A stretch of DNA of 64,000 bases, taken from contig NZ_LR590481.1 in NCBI RefSeq assembly GCF_901482605.1, forward strand, positions 1,798,001-1,862,000. The letters run 5' to 3'. A model generated the notes under the pieces. That model was not told where the DNA came from and did no database searches. It was given only the letters and a program-made list of their open reading frames with translations. Numbering within the stretch: the first letter of the stretch is position 1; each line of letters opens with the position of its first letter. The DNA comes from Hathewaya histolytica (GTDB taxonomy: Bacteria > Bacillota > Clostridia > Clostridiales > Clostridiaceae). Of this stretch, positions 7,502-16,141 are shown piece after piece. Made by a program: the position numbers and the translations under genes.

Positions 7502-10057
7502 TTAAAAATGGTTAAGCATAGTTCTACTAATAATTTCATCTTGAACGTCTTTACATAATTCAACGAAGAATGCACTGTATCCAGCAACACGAACGATTAA
7601 GTCACGATATTGCTCTGGATGTTTCTGTGCTTCTATTAAGGTATTGTTATCTAAGTAGTTAAACTGTACTTCTCCAAGTTGAAGGGCACATGCACTACGT
7701 AATAATGTAATGATTCCTTGTTCACCTTCTGGTGTATCAAGAAGACCAGATATTAACTTAAAGTTATGAACCATACCAATATTCATATCTTCACAAGACA
7801 TTTTAGAAACAGATTTTATTATAGCAGTAGGTCCCTTGTAGTCAGATCCTTGTGATGGACTTATACCATCTGATAAAGGTAACCATGCTTTACGTCCATT
7901 TGCTGTAGCTCCAGTTAGCTGTCCAAATGGAGTGTTATTTGAAATTGATAAAGTACCATGGCTAAGTACTGAATATAATGTCTTATACTTACGGTGTTCT
8001 TGTTCAGTAAAGTTAATTAAATCAGCAGCAATGTAATCTGCATAATCATCATCGTTACCATACTTAGGTGCTTCTAAGCAATCTTTTCTTAATTTTTCAT
8101 ATCCAACGAAGTCCGCTTTTAAAGCTTCGTTCATTTCTTGTAGTGTATATTTCTTCTCTTCAAATACTAATTTCTTTATAGCTGCCATAGAATCTGTATA
8201 AGTTGCAAGACCACTCCATACTACTCCAGGTCCGAAGTTATACATAGCTCCGCCTGCCTCTACTCCTCTACCATTTTCCATACAGCCTTCATACATCATA
8301 GACATAAGTGGCTTTGGTGCAAGATCTCTATGAACACGTTGAGAAATTACTGTAGCAACACTTGTCCATTTAGTAATGAATTTAATTTGCTCTTTAACAG
8401 CCGCTTCAAATTGTTCATAAGTTTTAAATTGATTTAAGTCTCCCATATCTGGGCATACTTGCTTACCATACCATAATGGCACACCATGATTTAAAACAAG
8501 TTCTATACATATAGGCCATTGAGTGTATCCTGTAGAAGTCCATTGATATAATCTTCCTGATTTTTGAGGCTCAACGCATCCCATTAGGCAGTAATCTCTT
8601 GCATCTTCTATAGAAACACCTTTAGCTAACATCATTTTTATATGAACATCATCAAAGTGACATGCTGGGAATCCCATACCTGCACGAATAACGTCAACTA
8701 TCTTCTTAAGATATTTCTGTGGTGATGCTTTGTGTATACGACAAGCTAAAGATGGTTGGTATATCTTAACATGACGAACTGCATCCATTAATAGGTATGT
8801 TAATTCGTTTGTAGCATCACGTCCCTCTCTAGTAACACCACCTAAACACATGTTAACGAATGGTTGGTAACCTGCGAAGAATTTAGAACCACCTTCACTT
8901 GTTATCCACATCATTTCAGACATTTTTATAAGCATACAACCTGCTAATTCAAATGCTTCAAAATCAGTCATACGTCCTGATTCAATATCAGCTTTATAGA
9001 ATGGGTACATATATTGGTCAACACGTCCTATAGACATACCTGTTTGATTTTCTTCAACTACAAGTAATGATTCTATAGTCCAAACTGCTTGAATTGCTTC
9101 CCAGAAATTACTTGGTTTATGTGCTGGAACTCTAGCATTTACTTCAGAAATCTTTAATAATTCAGCTTTACGCTTAGGGTTAGTTTCTTTTGCAGCAAGT
9201 TCTGCAGCATAGTCTGACATACGCTTAGCATATATCATAACTCCTTCAGCAGTATCAATTAATGATTTATAGAAGTAGATTTTATCTATATCTTCTGGTT
9301 TTTCATAGCTAAGATTTGCTAATTTTTCTTCTGATTCTCTCTTTATGTCAAGCATACCTTTTTTCATTAAGATAACGTCATATCCTGGGTTAGAGTCTCC
9401 TCCACCATTTACTGCGTGGTATGAACAATCAGAAACAAAAGATTCTCCTGAAAGTTCCCATACTCCTGCTTCACGATACTGATCTTCGCAGTATTCATCA
9501 ACTGATTTACCTTGCCAATATGGGAATAACTCCTCACGCATAATTTTCTTATCTTCTTCTGAAATATAGAATGGGTCTTGTGGACGAGTTCCTATTGTAT
9601 CAATTTCATCAACCATCCATCTCCAAGCTATATCAGGAGAAAATGCTCCAGCACGAGGCTGTCCGTTTGGCGCTCCAACTATAAGCTCATTGTCTTGAAT
9701 TACTAATGGTGCAGTTTCACAGCAATGCTTAAAGCATTTTCCACGTAAAACTGATTTAGGAATACCAGGGTTTTCTTTAGCTATTTTAGTAATTGCTCTT
9801 GCTCTATGAGTTGTTATTGTTGGAACGTGTTTCATATAATTTTCTTTTAACTTAATTAGACGTTCTGTTATTCCATCGGGAATTTCACCATTATTGTCAC
9901 CACATACAACATTGCAAGTAGCTGGTTCTTCATTTACTATATCTTTAGAAACACTAGCAAACATCTTCATTAAACTAGCACGTTCTTCACTAGACATATT
10001 CTTAGTAGCTTCCATAAACTTAGCTGAAAATTTATTTGAAAATTCATTAATATCCAA
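7502..10057 (-). CDS. cutC: Choline trimethylamine-lyase CutC (glycyl radical enzyme)
   Basis: CutC cleaves choline to trimethylamine and acetaldehyde. From a TTG start at 10057 the protein has 851 residues. The glycyl radical is Gly826 in [10 protein letters not shown], 25 residues from the end. The thiyl cysteine is Cys494 and the general base is Glu496 (MGCVEPQ). With a constant +5 offset, the choline-pocket residues of Desulfovibrio CutC are present: Tyr213, Asp221 (GGGDSNPG), Phe400, Thr507 and Tyr511. This separates it from glycerol and propanediol dehydratases. The frame opens at ATG 10090, but that codon has no ribosome-binding site, whereas GAGGT lies 8 bases ahead of the TTG. The resulting N-terminus ([20 protein letters not shown]) resembles an encapsulation helix. 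Confidence 0.97.
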   Translation of the reverse strand: MDINEFSNKFSAKFMEATKNMSSEERASLMKMFASVSKDIVNEEPATCNVVCGDNNGEIPDGITERLIKLKENYMKHVPTITTHRARAITKIAKENPGIPKSVLRGKCFKHCCETAPLVIQDNELIVGAPNGQPRAGAFSPDIAWRWMVDEIDTIGTRPQDPFYISEEDKKIMREELFPYWQGKSVDEYCEDQYREAGVWELSGESFVSDCSYHAVNGGGDSNPGYDVILMKKGMLDIKRESEEKLANLSYEKPEDIDKIYFYKSLIDTAEGVMIYAKRMSDYAAELAAKETNPKRKAELLKISEVNARVPAHKPSNFWEAIQAVWTIESLLVVEENQTGMSIGRVDQYMYPFYKADIESGRMTDFEAFELAGCMLIKMSEMMWITSEGGSKFFAGYQPFVNMCLGGVTREGRDATNELTYLLMDAVRHVKIYQPSLACRIHKASPQKYLKKIVDVIRAGMGFPACHFDDVHIKMMLAKGVSIEDARDYCLMGCVEPQKSGRLYQWTSTGYTQWPICIELVLNHGVPLWYGKQVCPDMGDLNQFKTYEQFEAAVKEQIKFITKWTSVATVISQRVHRDLAPKPLMSMMYEGCMENGRGVEAGGAMYNFGPGVVWSGLATYTDSMAAIKKLVFEEKKYTLQEMNEALKADFVGYEKLRKDCLEAPKYGNDDDYADYIAADLINFTEQEHRKYKTLYSVLSHGTLSISNNTPFGQLTGATANGRKAWLPLSDGISPSQGSDYKGPTAIIKSVSKMSCEDMNIGMVHNFKLISGLLDTPEGEQGIITLLRSACALQLGEVQFNYLDNNTLIEAQKHPEQYRDLIVRVAGYSAFFVELCKDVQDEIISRTMLNHF

Positions 10058-10108
10058 ATTAATTACCTCGCATTCTTTAGTATATTTCATATATTAAATA
10101 TGATTTTT

Positions 10109-11608
10109 TTATTTTAATTCTTGTAGAACCTTTTTTAAAATATTCTCTAATAACTTATAATTATCTATTTCCTGTGCATTTAACTTATCACTTGAAACTA
10201 CAGTGGTAGAATACTCTTTGTTTTCTACTGTTTTAACAATTTCATCTACTGTACGAACTCCATAGCCAACTTTACGAACATATACTAAGTTCATAGGTGA
10301 AACATTATCTGAAGTCATTCCTTGACCTGCAGAACCACTACCTAAAGTCATTGAAGGAAATAAGTTTGTGGTTGCTCCCATACTTCCTAAAGTTCCTGGA
10401 GTGTTAACAAGTACTCTTCCAACAGGTTTTTTAAGCACAAACTGACGAATAACTTCTTCATCCTTTGAATGTATAACAAGTGTATGTCCATATCGCTCCG
10501 TAAGTAACAATTCTATACACTTTTCACAAGCATGCATCCAATCATCTTCTATATAAAAAGCTAAAACAGGACACAGTTTTTCCCTCGAGTAAGGGTTATT
10601 CTTAGAAACAAACTTTTGCTGTGAAATAAGTAACTTTATATCTTCGCGAACACTAAAACCAGCACGTTTAGCTAAAAATTGTGGTGACTTACCAATCATT
10701 TCTGATTCAAAGCTTCCATCTTTGTTAAAAAGAATTGAACCCAGCTTTTCAGCTTCCTCTTCTGTCATAAAGTATCCACCGTTTTTAATAAACTCCTGTT
10801 TTACCATAGATGCAATACAACTATCAACCACAATTGATTGTTCAGCACTAGATACAACTCCATAATCAAAACTCTTGCTACAAACAATATCTTTAACAGC
10901 CTGTACTATATCAGCTGTACGTTCTATGAAAGCTGGACCATTTCCATTACCTCCATAGATCACTGGTTTACCTGAGTTATAAGCTGTATCAAGCATTTCT
11001 GGAACTCCAGTATTCATTATAAGAGAAGTATCCCTATGATTCATAAGCTCTAAGGAACCATTTTTAGTTACTGTATGCAAATATGCAAGGGCACCTTCTG
11101 GAAGTCCTGCATTTTCTGCTGCACTAATTAAAATGTCAATTGTTTTAAAAATTGTATTTTTAGCCCTTGGATGAGGTGAAAATATAATTGCATTTCCTGA
11201 TTTAATTGCAATCAGTGCATTATATATGGTTGTAGATACAGGGCTAGTTAAGGGACAAAACGCTATAATAACCCCCATTGGCACTCCAACATCCTTTGTC
11301 CTACTAACTTTATCTTCATTGATAATACCTACACATCTCATACCTTTAAGTCTATTTTTTAAATATTCGCATATAAAGTTATTTTTTAGATATTTGTCTT
11401 CCCACTTTCCACATTCTGTCTCTTCATTAGATGTTTGTGCAAGTTCCTTTAAATGTTTTTCAACTTCTTCAGTCATAGACTCAACTATCTCATCAAGTTT
11501 TTCCTGTGGGAAGGTTGCTAATTTTCTTTGTGCCTCACGGGCATTTTCAACAAGAATTCTAGCTTCCTGCATGGAGAGCAAATCATTATCAATAATATTA
11601 ATATTCAT
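10109..11608 (-). CDS. Aldehyde dehydrogenase homologue lacking the catalytic cysteine
   Basis: The 499-residue protein aligns along its whole length with the aldehyde dehydrogenase at 240-1838 (for example SFDYG and EQSIV, YFMTEEEAEKLGSILF, and the GSMGATTNLFPSMTLGSGS region). At the catalytic position, however, it reads FDYGVVSSAEQS, so Cys is replaced by Ser253. The nucleotide-loop glycine pattern is also changed (NTGVPEML against ATGGPGMV). The C-terminus ends in an amphipathic helix (YKLLENILKKVLQEL) that could be an encapsulation peptide. It has a good GGAGAG ribosome-binding site and an intact frame, so it is under selection. It is probably a pseudoenzyme, a partner subunit for the active enzyme, or a structural cargo. 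It lies immediately upstream of cutC. Confidence 0.85.
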   Translation of the reverse strand: MNINIIDNDLLSMQEARILVENAREAQRKLATFPQEKLDEIVESMTEEVEKHLKELAQTSNEETECGKWEDKYLKNNFICEYLKNRLKGMRCVGIINEDKVSRTKDVGVPMGVIIAFCPLTSPVSTTIYNALIAIKSGNAIIFSPHPRAKNTIFKTIDILISAAENAGLPEGALAYLHTVTKNGSLELMNHRDTSLIMNTGVPEMLDTAYNSGKPVIYGGNGNGPAFIERTADIVQAVKDIVCSKSFDYGVVSSAEQSIVVDSCIASMVKQEFIKNGGYFMTEEEAEKLGSILFNKDGSFESEMIGKSPQFLAKRAGFSVREDIKLLISQQKFVSKNNPYSREKLCPVLAFYIEDDWMHACEKCIELLLTERYGHTLVIHSKDEEVIRQFVLKKPVGRVLVNTPGTLGSMGATTNLFPSMTLGSGSAGQGMTSDNVSPMNLVYVRKVGYGVRTVDEIVKTVENKEYSTTVVSSDKLNAQEIDNYKLLENILKKVLQELK

Positions 11609-11642
11609 TTTTCTCTCTCCTTTTCTTTAGAAATTCATTTTC

Positions 11643-11951
11643 TTATTCTGTTACAAGATTCTCAATAGCATAACGTTGTATTATTTTTTCAAGATCTTCG
11701 TGTGGTCTTGGAATAACTACTGAACTATAGAGATTTCCACCTTCCATTGCCTCAACTGCTGCAACACCTGCGTCAACTGCTGTTTTACAAGCACCAACAT
11801 CACCACGAACCAATACAGATATATAACCTGATGCAACATTTTCATATCCTACAAGCTCAACATTTGATGATTTGCACATAGCGTCTGCTGCTTCTAGAGC
11901 AAAAACCAGACCAAAAGTTTCAACTAATCCTAAAGCTTCATATCTTGCCAT
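11643..11951 (-). CDS. BMC-H shell protein
   Basis: A 102-residue single BMC domain of the PduA/EutM type: [20 protein letters not shown], then [20 protein letters not shown] and [18 protein letters not shown], ending with the usual [12 protein letters not shown]. The pore region reads NVASGY. Hexamers form the shell facets and their pores pass small substrates. It is one of two adjacent BMC-H genes (the other starts at 12271) with different pore sequences, which suggests distinct permeabilities. Confidence 0.95.
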   Translation of the reverse strand: MARYEALGLVETFGLVFALEAADAMCKSSNVELVGYENVASGYISVLVRGDVGACKTAVDAGVAAVEAMEGGNLYSSVVIPRPHEDLEKIIQRYAIENLVTE

Positions 11952-11974
11952 ATGTACATCATTCCCTCCCTTTT

Positions 11975-12271
11975 TTATGAATCGATATCGTGTACTGAAA
12001 CAATATTTCCAACTTCCCTAATAGGACGTGGCATAACATTCTTCGCTGTTAATGTACCAATAGCTGCTGCAGCCTCAGCACCTGCTTCTACAGCGGATCT
12101 TACTGCCCCAACATCACCTTTTACCATAATAGTCACAAGGGTTGAACCAATATTTTCATATGATATCAACTCAACATTAGCTGCCTTAAGCATTTTATCT
12201 GCAGCTTGAAGTGCAGGAACTAATCCTACTGTTTCTACAAGACCTAAAGCTTCGTCTCCATAGTATCTCAT
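11975..12271 (-). CDS. BMC-H shell protein
   Basis: A 98-residue BMC domain: [20 protein letters not shown], then [20 protein letters not shown] and [20 protein letters not shown], ending with [13 protein letters not shown]. The pore region reads NIGSTL, unlike its downstream neighbour. A strong GGGAGGGG ribosome-binding site lies upstream of the ATG, in keeping with high expression of a major facet protein. A 172-base gap (12272-12443) separates it from the winged-helix gene; I see no clear terminator or promoter in it. Confidence 0.95.
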   Translation of the reverse strand: MRYYGDEALGLVETVGLVPALQAADKMLKAANVELISYENIGSTLVTIMVKGDVGAVRSAVEAGAEAAAAIGTLTAKNVMPRPIREVGNIVSVHDIDS

Positions 12272-12443
12272 TTTAAAGTTCCCCTCCCTATTTTTAAAAT
12301 AAATATACTTTTTCTTAACTATTAGTGTTTATTACTTGTTAGAATTTTCATACATTTTACTTACTACTGATTATATTTCTTTCCTTTTTATGAAAATCAA
12401 TATGTTTTCTATAGTAGCAATCTTTAGACAATTTATTATAAAA

Positions 12444-12710
12444 TTAATCTTCTATATATTTATTAATTGTAGCTGCTCCCTCTGCGTGTGCATGATAATA
12501 AACTCTTAACTGTTTATTTCCGTCTAAATCAAATCTTGTTTCTTCTATAAGACCATTTGCTTCTGCTGTTAATAAAGCGTTAATTACAGCCTTCTTTTTA
12601 AGTGCTTTAAAATTTCCATATTCACCTTTTAATGCTTCTATAACATCATCAGCACAAGCTTCATCTACTTTAGTAAAATACTTTAAAATCGCATAATTAA
12701 GAGGTTTCAT
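12444..12710 (-). CDS. Small winged-helix-like protein next to the transporter
   Basis: This 88-residue acidic protein has the layout of a winged helix: MKPLNYAILKYFTKV, a second helix ADDVIEALKGEY, a putative recognition helix KALKKKAVINALLTAEANGL, and a wing (RFDLDGNKQLRVYYHA). I do not recognise a named family. Its ATG directly abuts the stop of the transporter gene (TAA then ATG), so the two are translationally coupled. It could be a local transcription factor or a transporter-associated regulatory protein. Confidence 0.7.
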   Translation of the reverse strand: MKPLNYAILKYFTKVDEACADDVIEALKGEYGNFKALKKKAVINALLTAEANGLIEETRFDLDGNKQLRVYYHAHAEGAATINKYIED

Positions 12711-13805
12711 TTATACTTCCTCCTTCTTTTTTCTAAATAAATCAAGTGGATTCATAGAAATTGTAAGAATACCAATCATCATTATTATTGCCCCAATCCA
12801 AGCAACAACTGGTAATGACCATCCATCCATTCCACCATATACACCTAATACTAGTAGACAGAATAATGGACCAAAGAAAGAATATGTACCATTACATGCA
12901 GTACCAAGTCCTGCTCCACACATGCTGTTTGCAGCGTACCATGTCATAAATGTAACAAATGATAGAAGACCACTTACAGCAAACCAAGCCATTGCTGGAC
13001 CACTTGTAAATGCTTGTACAGCAAGATCAACTGAAATATTAACTCCGCCAGCCATTATTCCAAATACAGGAACTAATATAAATAAGTTTGATATACCTGA
13101 TGTTACTTGACGAATACAAATACCGATTTCTGGATCAATCATTGCTGAACCATATCCAGCTACACAGCCTTCAAATCCCCAACCAAGAGCTGCAATAACA
13201 GCAATTAAAATACCAAGTAGAGTTTTTGATGAAACTTCTCCAGCAAAACCTGTACTACCAATTAAAAAGCTAGCACATACACATATTAAAATACCAAATG
13301 CCATACGTTTATTTAATTCTTGCTTATATAATACTTTACCTAATATAGCAGCAATAGCGGGACAAAGAGCTGATATTGGAACAACTATTGAACCAGCCAT
13401 TTGAAGAGCTATAACATAAGCAGTACCAGCTATAGGACCTCCAATAAGCGCTGCTAATATCATAATGCGTCCTGGCTTTGTGTTGATACATCTTAAAAAG
13501 TCTCCAAATTTACCTTTAACTCCTGCATATAAAAGTGACCAAACTGCACTACATGTGTCATTTATGGCATTACCAAGTGCTGCAAGCAAATATGCTACAA
13601 CAAAAGCTGATAAACCAGCGGTATTATTACCATACCAGTCACCCCAAACACCTTTAGTCATACCCATAGTTAGAAATGCCGTATATAGTCCATAGGCAAG
13701 TCCTGAAAATAAAGCTAGTGATATACCTTTTTTGAAGAAATCACTTGATAATTTCTTCTTTGCAGCAATTGCTTCTAAACTTACTGCTTTTGAATTTCCA
13801 CTCAT
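12711..13805 (-). CDS. DMT/EamA-type membrane transporter of the cut locus, possible choline transporter
   Basis: The 364-residue protein has about ten hydrophobic segments and the two-fold repeat of the drug/metabolite transporter superfamily (for example GGPIAGTAYVIALQMAGSIV and PISALCPAIAAILGKVLY). It is the only transporter in the visible cut locus and the first gene after the putative regulatory region. So choline uptake or export of trimethylamine/ethanol is the best guess; this rests on context. The start at 13805 (MSGNSKAV) is supported by GGGAG nine bases ahead; the in-frame ATG at 13826 has none. Confidence 0.82.
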   Translation of the reverse strand: MSGNSKAVSLEAIAAKKKLSSDFFKKGISLALFSGLAYGLYTAFLTMGMTKGVWGDWYGNNTAGLSAFVVAYLLAALGNAINDTCSAVWSLLYAGVKGKFGDFLRCINTKPGRIMILAALIGGPIAGTAYVIALQMAGSIVVPISALCPAIAAILGKVLYKQELNKRMAFGILICVCASFLIGSTGFAGEVSSKTLLGILIAVIAALGWGFEGCVAGYGSAMIDPEIGICIRQVTSGISNLFILVPVFGIMAGGVNISVDLAVQAFTSGPAMAWFAVSGLLSFVTFMTWYAANSMCGAGLGTACNGTYSFFGPLFCLLVLGVYGGMDGWSLPVVAWIGAIIMMIGILTISMNPLDLFRKKKEEV

Positions 13806-14091
13806 AAAATAAAACTCCCTTCTCATATGTAAAATAATTTTTTAAATTTATATTATTAAATAAAAATTTGCAATAAATATGCTTTAGATTGTTATAATTT
13901 GGACATTTCATTTTAGAGCTACTTAACACCTTTTCATTTTCCATCTTGTAGGTATTTTATTTAAGTAAATTATATTCCTTTCCCCATAGGGCAAGGTCAA
14001 CATATATTTCACAAGAATATTTAAATAATTTATAATCTTATAATCATAACTACAATTCAAATTTAATAAACAACTTATTAAACATGAAAAT

Positions 14092-14137
14092 TGGGGCATT
14101 CTCATGTTATTTAAATAACAAACATGAAAATGCCCCA
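14092..14137 (-). terminator. Long hairpin, possible terminator or attenuator upstream of the cut operon
   Basis: TGGGGCATT pairs with AATGCCCCA, then a T:G pair and TCATGTT with AACATGA, giving a stem of about 17 bp with a 12-base loop. On the minus strand it is followed by AATTTTC, a weak T-run. It could end the regulator transcript or act as an attenuator in the cut leader, since it lies about 290 bases ahead of the first cut start codon. Confidence 0.6.
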
Positions 14138-14218
14138 GTATCAATTAATAAGATTAAATTTTCTGAAATAAATGAATATATTTTCTTTCATAATATTCAT
14201 TATCCGTAATTATAGTAC

Positions 14219-14285
14219 TTTAACCCTTTTATACTTTACCCTAAGGTTAATGTTTTAAATATTATAAAACTATCTTTTTCTACTG
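14219..14285. promoter_or_regulatory. MerR-like operator/promoter repeat A
   Basis: Contains the near-dyad TTACCCTAAGGTTAA. Read on the plus strand, TTTACC (14235-14240) and TATTAT (14260-14265) are separated by exactly 19 bases, the over-long spacer typical of MerR-activated promoters. On the minus strand, AAAACA, 17 bases and TATAAA are possible. The direction is therefore unsettled. It is repeated at 14340-14405. Confidence 0.5.
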
Positions 14286-14339
14286 ATATAAGCGGATATA
14301 CTTTATTTATTAATATTAATTATTCATATTTTAAACATT

Positions 14340-14405
14340 ATTAGCCTTTTTACTTTACCCTAAAGTTAATGTTTTTAATCTATAAAGCTATTTTTTTCTA
14401 CTTAT
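14340..14405. promoter_or_regulatory. MerR-like operator/promoter repeat B
   Basis: Second, imperfect copy of the element at 14219-14285, with the core CTTTACCCTAAAGTTAATG. TTTACC (14354-14359) and TCTATA (14379-14384) are 19 bases apart on the plus strand. It overlaps the last codons of the MerR-type regulator gene. Two copies about 119 bases apart suggest cooperative binding by that regulator. Confidence 0.45.
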
Positions 14406-15218
14406 TTTAATTAAAACTTCTGTTACAAATTTATCAGTATTTTTAGTTGTCCAATAATCTGTTACATATCTTTCATAAGACTCTTCAGCACATATGTAGT
14501 TATGTTTTTCTGTCCATTCTTTTATTTTTTTATATGTTTCATTAATTGTTTCATGAGATCCTATATGATAACAAGCCGCTGCCATCCATCCTCCAAAATC
14601 AGTAATTGCATCCTCTTTACATTTTAAAATTGCCTCTTGCATTATCCTCATTTTATTGCATTTTCCACTAATCTTATCTTCAAAGGATGGAAAACATATA
14701 ATTACAGGTCCTGTTATTGCATTATTTATATTATCTATGTATTTAGTAAATTCTATATTAATTATAGAATCCATATAATCATACTTAAAATCTTGATCTA
14801 AAAAGGTTAAAGTACGATTATCCACATATTTAATAGACACATCACAAACATTGTTCTCAATTACATTCTGTGCCTCAACTATAAGGTCATCCCAATCTTT
14901 AACGGATCTTATTTTTAAATTTATTTCCCTTTCAAGTTCTTTTAATTCATCAATTTTTTTTCTAAAGCTATTATGAAAAAAGTCATAAGTTTTTCCTTCT
15001 AAAAAGGTCTTCATTTCTTCAAGCTTAAATCCACTCTGTTTATAATATTTTATCATTGGAACAGATAATAAAGTCTTCTTGCTATAATACCTATAACCAC
15101 TTTCATCGTCTACTTTATCAGGCGACAATATATCCATTTTGTCATAGTATCTCAATGCTTTTTTGGTTATTTTGCATATTTCGCCAACTTTACCTATTGA
15201 ATATAGCTCATCTTCCAT
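14388..15218 (-). CDS. MerR-family activator with GyrI-like effector domain, likely choline-cluster regulator
   Basis: Residues 1-75 form a MerR winged helix (YSIGKVGEICKITKKALRYY, YRYYSKKTL). A coiled coil (about 80-115) follows. Residues 125-276 resemble the GyrI/BmrR-type ligand domain (FGGWMAAACYHIGSHETINE, ending ERYVTDYW). Domains of this type bind small, often cationic, organic ligands, so choline or trimethylamine is a reasonable effector; that is inference from context. The gene stands between the shell trimer gene and the main cut operon. Its ribosome-binding site is AGGAGGGG. It probably acts on the two MerR-like repeats just downstream of its own stop. Confidence 0.88.
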   Translation of the reverse strand: MEDELYSIGKVGEICKITKKALRYYDKMDILSPDKVDDESGYRYYSKKTLLSVPMIKYYKQSGFKLEEMKTFLEGKTYDFFHNSFRKKIDELKELEREINLKIRSVKDWDDLIVEAQNVIENNVCDVSIKYVDNRTLTFLDQDFKYDYMDSIINIEFTKYIDNINNAITGPVIICFPSFEDKISGKCNKMRIMQEAILKCKEDAITDFGGWMAAACYHIGSHETINETYKKIKEWTEKHNYICAEESYERYVTDYWTTKNTDKFVTEVLIKISRKK

Positions 15219-15253
15219 ATTAGCCCCTCCTATTTTTATATTTTTAGTTAGAG

Positions 15254-15283
15254 TTTAAAATATAATTTAAATTATATTTTAAA
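15254..15283. promoter_or_regulatory. Perfect 30-bp AT palindrome over the regulator promoter
   Basis: TTTAAAATATAATTT is followed directly by its exact complement. It spans the -10 box and start region of the regulator promoter and ends 36 bases from the regulator ATG. It may be an autoregulatory operator or a leader hairpin. Its sequence does not resemble the MerR-like repeats downstream of the gene. Confidence 0.55.
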
Positions 15284-15299
15284 TTATATAATTTTTCAA
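15271..15299 (-). promoter_or_regulatory. Consensus promoter of the MerR-type regulator gene
   Basis: TTGAAA (15299-15294), a 17-base spacer, then TATAAT (15276-15271) on the minus strand, about 50 bases ahead of the regulator start. The -10 element lies inside a 30-bp perfect palindrome. Confidence 0.75.
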
Positions 15300-15320
15300 C
15301 TTTAATAAAACAAAATACGC

Positions 15321-15346
15321 AAAAAAACCACCCATTAATGAGTGGT
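15321..15346 (-). terminator. Intrinsic terminator after the shell trimer gene
   Basis: CCACTCATTAATGGGTGG on the minus strand followed by seven T. The hairpin core is repeated exactly at 16104-16123 after the alcohol dehydrogenase gene. Confidence 0.85.
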
Positions 15347-15370
15347 ATAAAATTCAATATAAACACTATA

Positions 15371-16075
15371 TTAGATATAAGGTTTGCCTGTAGTGGATAC
15401 AGGATTTTCCCCCATTGATTTAGCAATAGATAATCCTACTTCTCTAGCAGCAATCACCGATTGTCTTACTGCCTCTGAGTCTCCTGTTATAGTTATGATA
15501 ACTTCATTTGAATACGAAGTTCCCTTACTTGGACTTGAATAACTAATAAGTTCAACATTTGCAGTTTTAAGTGCAGTATCTGCCATTACAGCTCCAATGC
15601 CTGCTGGTGCCCCTACAATTATTCCAAAAGCTTTTCCTATAGGAGCATTAAAACCTTTATTTAGTGCAAAACTTGCCCTTGCAGTATAATGCAATTCCAC
15701 ATGCCCTGTATCAAATCCATAAACCTCTCCAAAATTTCTTTCTGTATTTTTAAGAGTAATTTCTACTGCATTTCTTACATCAGATACATCTTCTGATGCA
15801 AGTATGATTAAACATCCATGTCCTGCGCCACCTTTTGTATCTCTTGGAAGCTCAACACTTACTACTTTAGCATCAGTAGCCTTTACCGCATCATCAGCAG
15901 CCATAACTTGGGAGCCCGCACCGGTTCTATTACTTATAATACCTATCGCTCGATGATTTTTATCTAATCCCATTTCATCCCTCAAAACACTACTCACATT
16001 TGGGATTACAAGACCTATTGTATCTCCGCATTTTACTGTTCCTACAAATTCAGATATTGGCGATATCATACTCAT
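15371..16075 (-). CDS. Tandem BMC-T shell protein (PduB/EtuB type)
   Basis: The 234-residue protein holds two BMC domains, about 30-115 (RAIGIISNRTGAGSQVMAAD) and 140-225 (FGIIVGAPAGIGAVMADTAL, then EVIITITGDSEAVRQSVIA), after a short lead (PISEFVGTVKCGDTIGLVI). Such proteins form pseudohexameric trimers, often with gated pores for larger molecules. An AGGAG ribosome-binding site lies 9 bases ahead of the ATG at 16075. The gene is flanked on both sides by near-identical terminator hairpins and is probably expressed partly apart from the main cut operon. Confidence 0.92.
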   Translation of the reverse strand: MSMISPISEFVGTVKCGDTIGLVIPNVSSVLRDEMGLDKNHRAIGIISNRTGAGSQVMAADDAVKATDAKVVSVELPRDTKGGAGHGCLIILASEDVSDVRNAVEITLKNTERNFGEVYGFDTGHVELHYTARASFALNKGFNAPIGKAFGIIVGAPAGIGAVMADTALKTANVELISYSSPSKGTSYSNEVIITITGDSEAVRQSVIAAREVGLSIAKSMGENPVSTTGKPYI

Positions 16076-16097
16076 TACATCATTCTCCTTTTGATTT

Positions 16098-16123
16098 TAA
16101 AAAGCCACCCATTAATGAGTGGC
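16098..16123 (-). terminator. Intrinsic terminator after the alcohol dehydrogenase gene
   Basis: The hairpin GCCACTCATTAATGGGTGGC on the minus strand is followed by TTTTTAAAA. It lies only about 20 bases after the dehydrogenase stop, so it should reduce read-through into the shell trimer gene. Confidence 0.8.
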
Positions 16124-16141
16124 ATGAAATCCAATATTATT

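Larger units (their letters stand above)
13806..14387. other. Long regulatory intergenic region of the cut operon
   Basis: This stretch separates the MerR-type regulator gene from the main cut operon. It has no convincing ORF. From high to low coordinate it holds two imperfect direct repeats with MerR-like dyads (14340-14405 and 14219-14285), an isolated perfect TATAAT on the minus strand (14214-14209) about 400 bases upstream of the transporter start, and a 17-bp hairpin (14137-14092). This implies a long 5' leader for the cut mRNA. Confidence 0.7.

Noticed and set aside
7502-10057. Glycerol or propanediol dehydratase as identity of the glycyl radical enzyme
   Set aside because: The choline-pocket residues known from CutC are all present at a constant offset, so choline trimethylamine-lyase fits better.
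13741-14144. Two short minus-strand frames upstream of the cut transporter
   Set aside because: They run through the regulatory hairpin and leader, lack ribosome-binding sites and have no protein-like motifs.
15244-15426. 60-codon frame on the minus strand
   Set aside because: It overlaps the 3' end of the shell trimer gene and runs through its terminator and the regulator promoter palindrome. No ribosome-binding site.
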